Origin: Pectinophora gossypiella
Lineage: Eukaryota > Arthropoda > Insecta > Lepidoptera > Gelechiidae
Direction of reading: 5' to 3'
Length of the DNA: 64,000 nucleotides
NCBI RefSeq assembly: GCF_024362695.1
Contig: NW_026063250.1
Span: forward strand, 310,001-374,000
The first letter of the stretch is position 1. Each line of letters opens with the position of its first letter. Both the position numbers and the translations under genes were made by a program. The notes under the pieces are model-generated. The model had not been told where the DNA came from. It saw nothing but the letters and a program-made list of their open reading frames with translations, and did no database searches. Shown here in pieces: positions 25,060-33,604 of this stretch.

Positions 25060-25267
25060 CTAATGGAGGACTTTCCAGGCTAGGTTCTCAAAAAAAATAC
25101 AGATGGCGCTGTCCAGATTTAACATGATTAATACCTATTTTCTCATTGCTCGGGTAAATAAATATTATTCAAATGTAATGGCAAGGGTATATAGGCATAT
25201 TTAAACGATCGCACATCTGCGCCATCTATTTTTTTTGGGGACGTAGCCTGGAAAATCCCTCATTGGT
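25060..25267. mobile_element. MITE with inverted ends of about 48 bp (copy A)
   Basis: The left end CTAATGGAGGACTTTCCAGG and the right end, read in reverse (CCAATGAGGGATTTTCCAGG), match for about 48 bp into ATAGATGGCGC. No coding sequence. A related copy is at 59923-60167, and half-copies are at about 39780-39900 and 62870-62950. Confidence 0.75.
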
Positions 25268-25627
25268 ACATTTAGATCTTGTAATTATATTTGTCTTGCA
25301 TTTAGACCAATAAAGACCACCAAATGATGTTTGATGTGAAAATCTGGTCCCAAGAGGTCATAAATTAAATGCCAGTAGGTAAATACAACTAACAATTTTG
25401 ATACCACAAAAAACATTGATTGTGAGATCCTATCAGTTGAAGTGGTGCTAAACGACGTGATTACTATTTTTATTTTTCAAAATAATTTTAAAAAGAAACA
25501 ATTTTATTAAAAACAATGAAAGATATATTTTTAGAAATAATTTGTTTTATTATATAATTCATACTCATACAAAATATTCCTACATTTAATTTAATAGTTG
25601 AAATAAAACAGCAACTTAACCATGTAC
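25268..25627. other. AT-rich spacer shared with copy B
   Basis: No gene or element boundary seen. The stretch aligns with 60168-60555, so it belongs to the duplicated block. Confidence 0.6.
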
Positions 25628-25829
25628 TCTTGGCCTATGTGGTCCAGTGGCTGACATTCCAGAGGTCCCAGGTTCAAGTCCCGGTGGGAACAAAACACAA
25701 AAATTTCTTTGTGATCCCTGGTTCAGTTAGGACATGGCTGGCTGATCAAATGACATTGGCGGCTCAGCAATAATCCTGGTTGATGAGGTTGGTCATCCAC
25801 TTCACAACCCACATGATAGAAGAAGAACA
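25628..25829 (+). mobile_element. tRNA-derived SINE, internally deleted (copy A)
   Basis: The head has a perfect RNA polymerase III A box (TGGTCCAGTGG, 25640-25650) and B box (GGTTCAAGTCC, 25671-25681). The tail GGTTGATGAGGTTGGTCATCC...CACATGATAGAAGAAG is typical of lepidopteran SINEs. The middle of the body is missing here but present in the paralogous copy at 60556-60710, which instead lacks the B box. The pol III boxes are not a tRNA gene: no cloverleaf can be completed. Confidence 0.8.
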
Positions 25830-26287
25830 AATACCTATTTATGATTTTTGAACAGACTTAATATGGTAACATAAGGTAAGTAGGTAGAGAATAAACTTAA
25901 CAATAACATTAAAATATACACAGTTAGGTTTTTATCTATTTAATGATTTAATTATAATTATAAAGTGATATAAACTCATTGTTAGTACTCAATTATTATG
26001 AAAAAAGGTGAAAAAATTAAAAACCCTATAAAAAGTAAAAAATAACTTATCCCACATACCTATACTTGCAAGCAAACTGAGTGTGTAACATTCCTATCAC
26101 ACTTAACAAACATCATGATGACCTTGAAGACCTGAACCGATTTCTACCAAACATAGCTAAGAACACTCTCGACTAATATAACTTACAAACAAAAAAATAC
26201 CGTATTAAAATTGCATCATCCGTTTGGGAGCTACGATGCCACAGACAGACACATACACATTTACACACATACAGACACGTCAAACTT
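25830..26287. other. AT-rich spacer, then part of a dispersed repeat cut by copia
   Basis: There is no gene. From about 26200 the sequence (GGGAGCTACGATGCCACAGA ... GACACGTCAAACTTATAAC) looks like the first half of a dispersed lepidopteran repeat, whose second half (ACACCCCATTGTTTTTGCGT) resumes after the copia element at 31175. Confidence 0.5.
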
Positions 26288-26292
26288 ATAAC

Positions 26293-26496
26293 TGTTATGG
26301 TAGCAATGTCACATCACTGGTGTTGGTCGTGTGTGACGCATCCCTATTATTTTAAGAAAAAGACTATAGTGTCTATGTTTGTCTACGGCCTCTCTCTCTG
26401 ACATGCAATGGCGTAGGGTGTGTTGCGTTAATAAATTTACTCTTTTCTTTACTAAAGTATTTTCTATTTTCTTCCTCTGACCCATAACCCCGAACA
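26293..26496 (+). repeat. 5' LTR of copia element
   Basis: 204 bp, TG...CA ends, identical by eye to 30966-31169. It should contain the promoter and transcription start; the AATAAA-containing TTAATAAATTTACTC near 26432 is a candidate polyadenylation signal, used in the 3' copy. Confidence 0.96.
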
Positions 26497-26510
26497 GGTT
26501 ATGGGCCCAG
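26497..26510 (+). promoter_or_regulatory. Primer-binding site, internal tRNA-iMet type
   Basis: GGTTATGGGCCCAG immediately follows the LTR. It is the same as the primer-binding site known for Drosophila copia, which pairs with the middle of initiator tRNA-Met (a half-tRNA primer) instead of its 3' end. Confidence 0.9.
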
Positions 26511-26653
26511 AGGCGCGCGAGTGATTAATTAGTTAAGAATCGGAGAGCGGATTTGGTACGATCGGCAGGGAAGCGGCGTACTGGGCGGCGTGGTCGAACA
26601 AAAGTAAGGTTATTTCAAAGAAGGGAAGGAAGGTGTGAAAGCCAAGCAAGAAA

Positions 26654-29600
26654 ATGGGAGAAGATAATTCCAGGGGTGCGGGATCGCATATTAAGTTGGA
26701 GGGAGCGTCCAATTGGAATCTGTGGAAATTCCAATCGGTGATTTTACTAAGAAGTCAAGACTTGTTAGAAATAGTAGAAGGAAAATGTGTGAAACCAGAA
26801 GTCGAGGATGATAGGATTAAATGGGAAAGGAAAGATGCTAAAGCTCAAACATGGTTAGTGACAAGGATGTCGGAAAATGCGATGACGCATATTATAACTT
26901 GTTCTACGGCGGCAGATATGTGGAGAAAGTTGGCCAGTGTTTATGAACGGAAGTCAGAAGCAAGCATCCACATAGTTCAACAACGCTTTTTCCAATATAA
27001 GTACGAGGAAGGTACAGAGATGTCTACTTTTCTGTCAAAGATAGAAGAATTGAAAAATCAATTGAAACAAATGGGAGAAGATATTTCGGAGAAATTCGTA
27101 ATTACAAAAGTGTTAATGTCACTCCCCGAGTGTTATAAACATTTCGTGTCTGCATGGGAGTCGGCGCCCGAAGATAAACAAACCTATGATAATCTCGTCG
27201 CTAGGTTGTTAATAGAAGAAGAGCGAGTGAAGGAAAAGGGCGATAGTACAGTACAGTCGTCGTCGGCGTTTGTTGCTAAGAAAAGCGATAAGAAAAACGT
27301 AAAGTGTTACGCGTGCGGTAAAATCGGACATATGAAAAGTGAGTGTCGGTTGAAGTGTTTTAGGTGTGGTAGACCAGGTCACGTTTCAGCAGTCTGTAAC
27401 CTACAGAAAAAGTGTTATCAGTGTGGCAAGATTGGACATTTGGCTAAAGACTGTAGCATATCTAAAGAAAAACAATCTCAAAATGCATTTATAGTTCAGG
27501 AGCCAATATTAAAAAATAAATCTGAATTTATTTTAGACTCTGGAGCCAGTGAGCATATGACATATGATAGAAAATTATTTTTCAATTTTAAGGTTCTCTC
27601 TAAAAAGGTTGTGATAGGAGATGGTAAGCATCTGGATTGTGAAGGAGTAGGTGATATCCATTTTCTAGCTTTTAACGGTTCAGAATACATACCTTCTGTA
27701 ATGTATAATGTTTTATATGTTCCAAATTTGATGGCTAACTTGTTTTCATTTACTTCTGCAATTGATAAGGGATATATAACTATATCAAGTAGTAACCATG
27801 TAAAGTTTTTAAAGGAAAACACAGTTTGTGCTCAGGCTAAACGAGATGGCAAATTCTATTTTATGCAATTCAAGTTTGATAATAATTTTGATAATGATGA
27901 TAGTTTAGCAATGTTAAGTTTAACCACATGGCATGAGAGATTTGCACATCAAAATTTTAGGCATGTAAAAGAAATATTAAATCAAAACAATGTAAAATAT
28001 GAAGGGCTAATTGGTCAATGTACATCTTGTATACAGGGAAAGCAACATAGGTTACCATTCTCCAACAGTGACAGCCGTGCAGAGGGTCCAGGTGAGCTGG
28101 TGCACGCAGACTTGTGCGGGCCGATGGAGTCAAGGTCTTTAGGCGGGTCTACTTATTTCCTTTTACTGAAGGATGATTACAGCAGCTACAGGTGGGTATA
28201 TTTTCTTAAAAATAAGTATGAGGTGAAGGATAAAATAGTAGAGTTTTTAGAGCAGTTTGAGAATGAGTTTGAATGTAAAGTGAGGAAGTTCAGGTCAGAT
28301 GGTGGTGGTGAATTTAAAAACAGGGAGTTGGAAGGAATATTTAAGAGGAAAGGGATAGTGCATGAAACCACTGTGGCGTATACCCCGGAGCAGAATGGTA
28401 GAATAGAAAGAGAGATGAGAACCATAGTAGAAGCTGCTAGGACGATGTTGATAAGTGCGAATGTTGACAAGGAATTGTGGGCTGAGGCAGTGCATAATGC
28501 GGTATTCACGATCAATAGAACAGGATGTAGTAGCCAGAGAGGGAAGACACCATATGAGTTACTGTATAAAAAGAGTTATGATATCAAGGAGTTGAGAACA
28601 TTCGGAGATGAAGTATCGGTTCATATTCCAAAGCAGAGAAGATTAAAGTGGGACCCAAAAGGAGAACTGGGAAGGTTTGTAGGATATGGAGTGAATACAA
28701 AAGGATATAGAGTTTGGTTCAAAAATAAGAGAGAAGTGGAGACACACAGGGACGTTGTGTTTTTGGAAAGGACAAGAAATAATACAGAGGAAAGCAGAGG
28801 AATAAATAAAGAGGAGGTATTAGAAGGTGAAGACCTGTTGAAAGAAGATGAAGATACAATGGGAAATAATGAAGACAGTGTAATACAAGAAGAGGAGATG
28901 ACAGGAAATGAAGAAGTGATGGAGGTAAGTGAAGAGGATCAGCGAACAGAAGAAGTGGAGAAAAATATAGAAAGAAGTGAATATGGAAGTGAGCAGTTTG
29001 AAGAAGAATATCTTGAAGATGAGTGGCTGAGTGCTGGTGAAGAGGTGTTGGAGGAGGGAAATAGAAGAGAAAAGAGGAGAGTAAAGAAACCCAAATGGTT
29101 GGAGGACTATGATGTGGGATTGTTGGTACATGGAGAGGAAGAACTAACTTACAAGGAGGCTGTAGAGGGAAAAGACAAGATAAAGTGGATAGAGGCGATA
29201 AATAAGGAGCTGGAAGCATTAGAGAAAAATGAGACGTGGATAGAGACAGATTTACCTAAAGGGAAGAAGACAATAGATAGCAAGTGGGTGTTCAAAATAA
29301 AGAAGGACGAGGATACACAAGTTTACAAGGCTAGATTGGTAGCACGAGGCTTTAAACAAGAAGATAAGTTAGATCATTCAGAAATCTATGCTCCTGTGGC
29401 GAAATTACCAACGTTACGTATCCTGCTTGCTATAGCCAATAGATTTGACTTGGAAATACAACAGATGGACGTGAAGAATGCATTTCTAAACGGAAGTATT
29501 GATGAGGAGGTTTACTTGGAGAAGCCAGAAGGTATGAAACAGGATGGGAAGGTACTAAAGTTAAGGAAGTCTTTGTATGGATTGAAGAAGTCACCCAGAT

Positions 29601-30634
29601 ACTGGAATGAGAGATTTGACAAGCTGATGATGCAGGAAGGGTTTATTCGAAGCAAGTGTGATTATTGTCTATATTACAAGGAAGGAGTAAAGTTCTACGT
29701 GTTATTATATGTTGATGATATTATTTTAATTTCTGAGGATGTGACGAAGATTGAGGAGTTGAAGAATGCGTTAAGAAGGGATTTTGATATAAAAGATATT
29801 AAGGGAAAGTACTTAGGAATTAACATAAGAAAGAAAGAAGGAGTGATTGAGCTTGACCAAGAAGACTATTTGAGAAAAATACTAAGGGAATATAAAATGG
29901 AAGAATGTAAGCCAGTATCTACACCAATGGATCTAGGACTGAGAATTGAGAAGAGTGATAAGAAGAACGAAGAACTGATAAGAAGATGTAGGAGATTGAT
30001 TGGAAGTTTAATGTATGCTATGTTAGGTACTCGACCTGACATATGTTATGCTCTGAGTTATTTAAGCAGGTTTCAGTCATGCGCAGGTGAGGATGTATGG
30101 AAGGGATTAAAAAGGATTTTAAGGTATATTAAAGGGACATTAGGTCTAAAGTTGATATACAGGAAAGGTGAGGAAGTACCATTAGTAGGATATACTGATG
30201 CGGATTGGGCAGGAGATCAGGAGGACAGGAAGTCTACTTCAGGTTGTATTATGAAGGTATATGGTTGTCCTGTGTCGTGGTCATCGGGTAAGCAACAGTG
30301 TGTGGCGTTATCTTCAACGGAGGCGGAGTATGTAGCTCTAGCTAAAGGTATTTCGGAGGGATGTTGGATTAGAAATCTGTTAAGAGAAATTAATTTAAAG
30401 TGTAATAATTTTGTTGTGTTTGAAGATAACCAATCAGCCATTCATATTGCAAAGAATCCTGAGCATCATAAAAGATTAAAACACATTGATTTGAAGTATC
30501 ACTTTATTAGAGATAAAGTTAGAGATAATGTTGTAATTTTGAAGTATATTGAAACTGAAAGTCAAGTGGCAGATATATGTACTAAAGCATTGAGTAAAGC
30601 TAAGTTTGAAAAATGTAAAGAGATATTGTTTTAG
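26654..30634 (+). CDS. Copia gag-pol polyprotein (single ORF)
   Basis: This 1326-residue frame has no stops. Domains in order: gag (1-210, starting at the ATG at 26654); three CCHC zinc knuckles (about 217-268: CYACGKIGHMKSEC, CFRCGRPGHVSAVC, CYQCGKIGHLAKDC), where one or two is usual for copia; aspartic protease with DSGASEH near 295; integrase with HxxxxH/CxxC near 425-460 and D,D,E catalytic residues in VHADLCGP (about 484), RSDGGGEF (about 546) and PEQNGRIERE (about 580); an acidic linker (about 690-810) full of E and D; reverse transcriptase with MDVKNAFLNG, SLYGLKKSP and catalytic YVDD near 1019; and RNase H with YTDADWAGD near 1180, SSTEAEY near 1222 and EDNQSAIH near 1260. Gag and pol share one frame, as in copia, where a spliced RNA usually supplies extra gag; I did not find convincing splice sites for that here. 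Confidence 0.96.
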   Translation: MGEDNSRGAGSHIKLEGASNWNLWKFQSVILLRSQDLLEIVEGKCVKPEVEDDRIKWERKDAKAQTWLVTRMSENAMTHIITCSTAADMWRKLASVYERKSEASIHIVQQRFFQYKYEEGTEMSTFLSKIEELKNQLKQMGEDISEKFVITKVLMSLPECYKHFVSAWESAPEDKQTYDNLVARLLIEEERVKEKGDSTVQSSSAFVAKKSDKKNVKCYACGKIGHMKSECRLKCFRCGRPGHVSAVCNLQKKCYQCGKIGHLAKDCSISKEKQSQNAFIVQEPILKNKSEFILDSGASEHMTYDRKLFFNFKVLSKKVVIGDGKHLDCEGVGDIHFLAFNGSEYIPSVMYNVLYVPNLMANLFSFTSAIDKGYITISSSNHVKFLKENTVCAQAKRDGKFYFMQFKFDNNFDNDDSLAMLSLTTWHERFAHQNFRHVKEILNQNNVKYEGLIGQCTSCIQGKQHRLPFSNSDSRAEGPGELVHADLCGPMESRSLGGSTYFLLLKDDYSSYRWVYFLKNKYEVKDKIVEFLEQFENEFECKVRKFRSDGGGEFKNRELEGIFKRKGIVHETTVAYTPEQNGRIEREMRTIVEAARTMLISANVDKELWAEAVHNAVFTINRTGCSSQRGKTPYELLYKKSYDIKELRTFGDEVSVHIPKQRRLKWDPKGELGRFVGYGVNTKGYRVWFKNKREVETHRDVVFLERTRNNTEESRGINKEEVLEGEDLLKEDEDTMGNNEDSVIQEEEMTGNEEVMEVSEEDQRTEEVEKNIERSEYGSEQFEEEYLEDEWLSAGEEVLEEGNRREKRRVKKPKWLEDYDVGLLVHGEEELTYKEAVEGKDKIKWIEAINKELEALEKNETWIETDLPKGKKTIDSKWVFKIKKDEDTQVYKARLVARGFKQEDKLDHSEIYAPVAKLPTLRILLAIANRFDLEIQQMDVKNAFLNGSIDEEVYLEKPEGMKQDGKVLKLRKSLYGLKKSPRYWNERFDKLMMQEGFIRSKCDYCLYYKEGVKFYVLLYVDDIILISEDVTKIEELKNALRRDFDIKDIKGKYLGINIRKKEGVIELDQEDYLRKILREYKMEECKPVSTPMDLGLRIEKSDKKNEELIRRCRRLIGSLMYAMLGTRPDICYALSYLSRFQSCAGEDVWKGLKRILRYIKGTLGLKLIYRKGEEVPLVGYTDADWAGDQEDRKSTSGCIMKVYGCPVSWSSGKQQCVALSSTEAEYVALAKGISEGCWIRNLLREINLKCNNFVVFEDNQSAIHIAKNPEHHKRLKHIDLKYHFIRDKVRDNVVILKYIETESQVADICTKALSKAKFEKCKEILF

Positions 30635-30954
30635 AAGTTAAGTTGTGTGTAAGTAAGTTGTAGAGACATGTTGTTTAGTTGATTAATAGAAGTTATTATT
30701 GAAGTTTTAAGTTTAAGTTTTGAGTTGAAGATGTTTAAGTTTATAGGGAAGAGTTTTTGAGTTCAAGAAGTTTAAGTTTGAGTTTAAATTTATATATGTA
30801 AGGGTTTGATTTTATATTATGGAAAACAGTTTGTATTATTAAAGAGATATAGTTATGAGTTAGAAGTTTGTATTAAGTTGTCATGGGATGTAAAGTTTTT
30901 GATTGTTTTGTATTGGATATTTTTTTTTATATAGTTGTGTTGAGTGATGTAACA

Positions 30955-30965
30955 TTGAGGGGGGG
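30955..30965 (+). promoter_or_regulatory. Polypurine tract
   Basis: A TTGAGGGGGGG-like run ends exactly at the TGTTA of the 3' LTR, in the position where plus-strand DNA synthesis is primed. Confidence 0.85.
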
Positions 30966-31169
30966 TGTTATGGTAGCAATGTCACATCACTGGTGTTGGT
31001 CGTGTGTGACGCATCCCTATTATTTTAAGAAAAAGACTATAGTGTCTATGTTTGTCTACGGCCTCTCTCTCTGACATGCAATGGCGTAGGGTGTGTTGCG
31101 TTAATAAATTTACTCTTTTCTTTACTAAAGTATTTTCTATTTTCTTCCTCTGACCCATAACCCCGAACA
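30966..31169 (+). repeat. 3' LTR of copia element
   Basis: 204 bp, identical by eye to the 5' LTR, followed by the second ATAAC target-site copy at 31170-31174. Confidence 0.96.
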
Positions 31170-31235
31170 ATAACACCCCATTGTTTTTGCGTCGGGGGTT
31201 AATAAATAGAACTATATACATTGCAACAACACACC

Positions 31236-31323
31236 TAACACAGCTTTTATGTTCACTAGATATTAATGCTTTTGAGGTGAGCTCATCGTGCAAACAACAC
31301 ATACATGGGCAACCATCAGGCAT
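31236..31323 (-). pseudogene. Exon-like piece of a decayed minus-strand gene (copy A)
   Basis: On the minus strand, an acceptor GCTTTCAG precedes a frame reading MPDGCPCMCCLHDELTSK... then SSEHKSCVRC, rich in Cys. The paralogous stretch 60933-61020 keeps the same frame and acceptor with replacements (IPDGCSCMRCLHDELTSK), so the frame appears to have been under constraint before the duplication. I do not recognise the protein; Cys spacing suggests metal binding. Other shared exon-like pieces lie downstream on the same strand order. Confidence 0.4.
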
Positions 31324-31550
31324 CTGAAAGCAAACATGAATGTTTTTAATAGTATATTGCACAATATGCCCGATTGTATCAATATTATTTAATGTGTAGG
31401 AATGGAATTGAAACATTGCCAACAATAAATTAAAATTAGAACAATGTTTTAATAATTATTAAGGATTGCCTTATAACAATTATGATTGAAACACATATTT
31501 TTTTTATGTACAACATAAATTAAAATACTTAATACTTTAATACCTATCTC

Positions 31551-31740
31551 GGAGATTGTTTTTCTATATAATAGCACTCTTCACTTCTTTCCATAAGCCC
31601 GTGGCCTGTGATTTTATCTTCGTGAGTGCCTTTCCAAAGATATTCCACAACTTATACAGACATAATTGTTTCCAACTGTACGACTGGAACATTCTTCAGG
31701 AAACTTGTTATTGTTGCTTGCATCTCTTAGTATGATTATG
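31551..31740 (-). pseudogene. Second exon-like piece, Cys-containing (copy A)
   Basis: Minus-strand translation gives a stretch with VCISCGISLERHSRR, and the same peptide in slightly different form (VCISCGISLGRHTRR) is read from copy B at about 61665-61850. Both copies have stops or frameshifts around it, so the gene is dead here. Not recognised as a named family; the CxxC and basic residues could be part of a zinc-binding domain. Confidence 0.35.
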
Positions 31741-31845
31741 AGTTAGTATGACAAAGTCGATCAGCATTAACACCTATAAATAAATAAGTATTATAATAAC
31801 AGTGTCATATATAATAACAGTGTCATTTGTTTGTATGTTACTTAC

Positions 31846-31925
31846 ATTGCAATTTATCAACGAACATTATCCACAAACTTTTTATCATATCGGCTCTATC
31901 CAAAACACACAATGGCTCTGGAAGT
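31846..31925 (-). pseudogene. Third exon-like piece with GTAAGT donor (copy A)
   Basis: Minus-strand frame LPEPLCVLDRADMIKSLW... ends KLQ plus a GTAAGT donor (31840-31845, complement). Copy B (61946-62075) has the same frame and donor with conservative changes. Upstream in A the frame is interrupted by a stop. Function unknown. Confidence 0.4.
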
Positions 31926-32221
31926 TTTTACAGTAGAATGTCGACGCTCTCGCACTACTCGATGAACTTGTAAGCTACAAATTCTAACAAAGTAGGTAGC
32001 AGAAATTATCAAGAGAACTTCTCGGCAACGAGACCATAAGACCATGTTTAGTTTTTTTTGTTATTTTGTCCATAGGACAGGCAAAGGAAACATAACCCAT
32101 ACAGCCAAATACTATATTAGGTACATTAAATTCGTTAAAAATTGGTTAAAAACAATAAACGTATTTTCATATTTTCAAATCGGTAGGCAATGGAATCCAC
32201 AGGTTACACACAAATGTATTG
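31926..32221. other. Decayed duplicated DNA with no gene
   Basis: The stretch includes a T-rich repeat start and TTGTTATTTTGTCCATAGGA...CATACAGCC (about 32050-32110), a motif that recurs at 62595-62655 and in altered form at 62170-62240. It is probably the edge of a dispersed element. Confidence 0.4.
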
Positions 32222-32605
32222 GTGCTAATTCCGGTATACACCATCTAATTTTATTTTAAGTTATATCTGTCATTTTCTTATCCGTCGAAAAGGAAAGGGA
32301 CGGGTAATCGACAAGCATAAAATTTATGGAACACACATCAATTTTAAGCACAAATCAAAAACAACCCTATAAAAATTTTGCATTGACTAATAACCCGACA
32401 GAATTAAGTTGACAGCACACGTCAAACGGTTTGCATACCAGGAAGATACCTTTTTGATTCGCCCGCGTCATTCATTCATTTACTCATTCTTCCTTAAATT
32501 AAGAGCTGAAAATTATCCGTCCCTTTCCTTTTTGGCGGATAAGAAAATGACAGGTATAACTTAAAGTAAAATTAGGAGGTGTCTGCAGGAATCGGGGCCA
32601 TTATG
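32222..32605. mobile_element. MITE with long inverted ends
   Basis: The left arm (CTAATTTTATTTTAAGTTAT from 32245, followed by a stretch ending GAAAAGGAAAGGGACGG) matches the complement of the right arm (about 32510-32575). Weaker inverted matching extends out to about 32222 and 32605. Total about 380 bp, no ORF. A single arm of the same family occurs at 59757-59815, and a diverged relative at 24900-25000. Confidence 0.75.
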
Positions 32606-32676
32606 TCATAATTATAGCCTCATCTTTTTTTCTTTTTGGAAATTTTTGGCCTGGTTACATAGACCTTTAGGTTTGT

Positions 32677-33024
32677 GATACGAATTAACTCTTTACTCTA
32701 GCCATAGAGGCAGCCAATCAGCTCGCGACACCAAACACTTCAGGACCCCGATACCGACCCCGCCATCATGGTCGACGATTTCCCTCATTCAGCGCTTATC
32801 GCTATCGACCCACTAGGGTCGATTAATTCTTTCAAATATTTTTCCTCTCAGACGACGCCCTGAGCCGAGGTTCGCGCCCAACTGTGCACCCTCAGGCCTG
32901 TTGTCTTAAACGTTGTATCGGGTGAGAGCCTTCAGCGCTCCCCATTTGTCCGGCCAAGTAGTTAATGCCATCTGCGGCAAATCTACAATAAGTAACGTCA
33001 AAAAAAAAAGATACGAATTAACTC
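32677..33024 (+). mobile_element. 5'-truncated LINE 3' tail (Jockey-like) with 15-bp target duplication
   Basis: GATACGAATTAACTC occurs at 32677-32691 and again at 33010-33024. Between them is a 318-bp LINE 3' end finishing in a short poly(A). It is the same family, in the opposite orientation, as the 48453-49100 insertion: both contain the AGACGACGCCCTGAGCCGAG and GGTGAGAGCCTTCAGCGCTC type strings. Only the extreme C-terminal coding end and 3'UTR remain. Copy B keeps a single, uninterrupted target near 62337. Confidence 0.92.
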
Positions 33025-33041
33025 AAAAAAGTCCGCATAAA

Positions 33042-33246
33042 GGGCTATGAACCTTTCTGGCATATCTCAGTGGCGCCACCTAGCGGATTTTTTAAAACTG
33101 CGGCGCACGATGAAACCTGTGCAAATCGATAGGGGACACTTGTCTGAACAAAAAAGCTTTAATGGACCTATGCTCTAAAGTGTCACGTTTTCAAGATATC
33201 TAGCTTGAAAGTTACGAAAAGTGTCGTATGGATAAATCGATTTTAC
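33042..33246 (+). repeat. Left terminal inverted repeat of the DNA transposon
   Basis: Pairs with 38286-38498; a few substitutions and one indel near the outer end. Confidence 0.88.
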
Positions 33247-33250
33247 TCTT

Positions 33251-33448
33251 TATCTATATACAATCGTAATATCGTGACAAAGTGATTGATTATACATGAA
33301 ACATTATTTAATATACAACATATTTATCTTATTGAAAAAATTAAATTTTTATCTATATACAATCGTAATATCGTGACAAAGTGATTGATTATACATGAAA
33401 CATTATTTAATATACAACATATTTATCTTATTGAAAAAATTAAATTAA
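33251..33448. repeat. 99-bp tandem duplication
   Basis: TATCTATATACAATCG at 33251 recurs at 33350, and the two 99-bp units are identical by eye, including TATTTATCTTATTGAAAAAA. Recent local duplication just inside the left inverted repeat. Confidence 0.93.
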
Positions 33449-33604
33449 TAAATACTTGCAATAACATTAATGGTTTCTGTCTTTGCTACATTATATAGGA
33501 AGTACATAGGTACTTAACTGTACACACCTTATCTAAGGTTACTAATTGCAAACTGAGTTTATCAGTTTGTGTTATGTATGATATAGGCGTCATTTACTCC
33601 TTAA

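Larger units (their letters stand above)
26293..31169 (+). mobile_element. Complete Ty1/copia LTR retrotransposon
   Basis: The element is 4877 bp. It has two 204-bp LTRs (26293-26496 and 30966-31169) that begin TGTTA, end CGAACA and are identical by eye. The 5-bp target duplication ATAAC lies at 26288-26292 and 31170-31174. A primer-binding site touches the 5' LTR, a G-rich polypurine tract touches the 3' LTR, and one uninterrupted 1326-residue gag-pol frame lies between. All features needed for autonomous copying are visible, and identical LTRs imply a recent insertion. It is absent from the paralogous copy B. Confidence 0.97.

Noticed and set aside
25640..25700. tRNA gene suggested by A and B boxes
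   Set aside because: No acceptor stem or anticodon arm can be folded; flanking sequence is SINE body, and a paralogous copy exists in the same context.
28719..29219. Antisense 166-residue ORF in copia
   Set aside because: Low-complexity complement of the acidic, purine-rich linker; no start context or domain.
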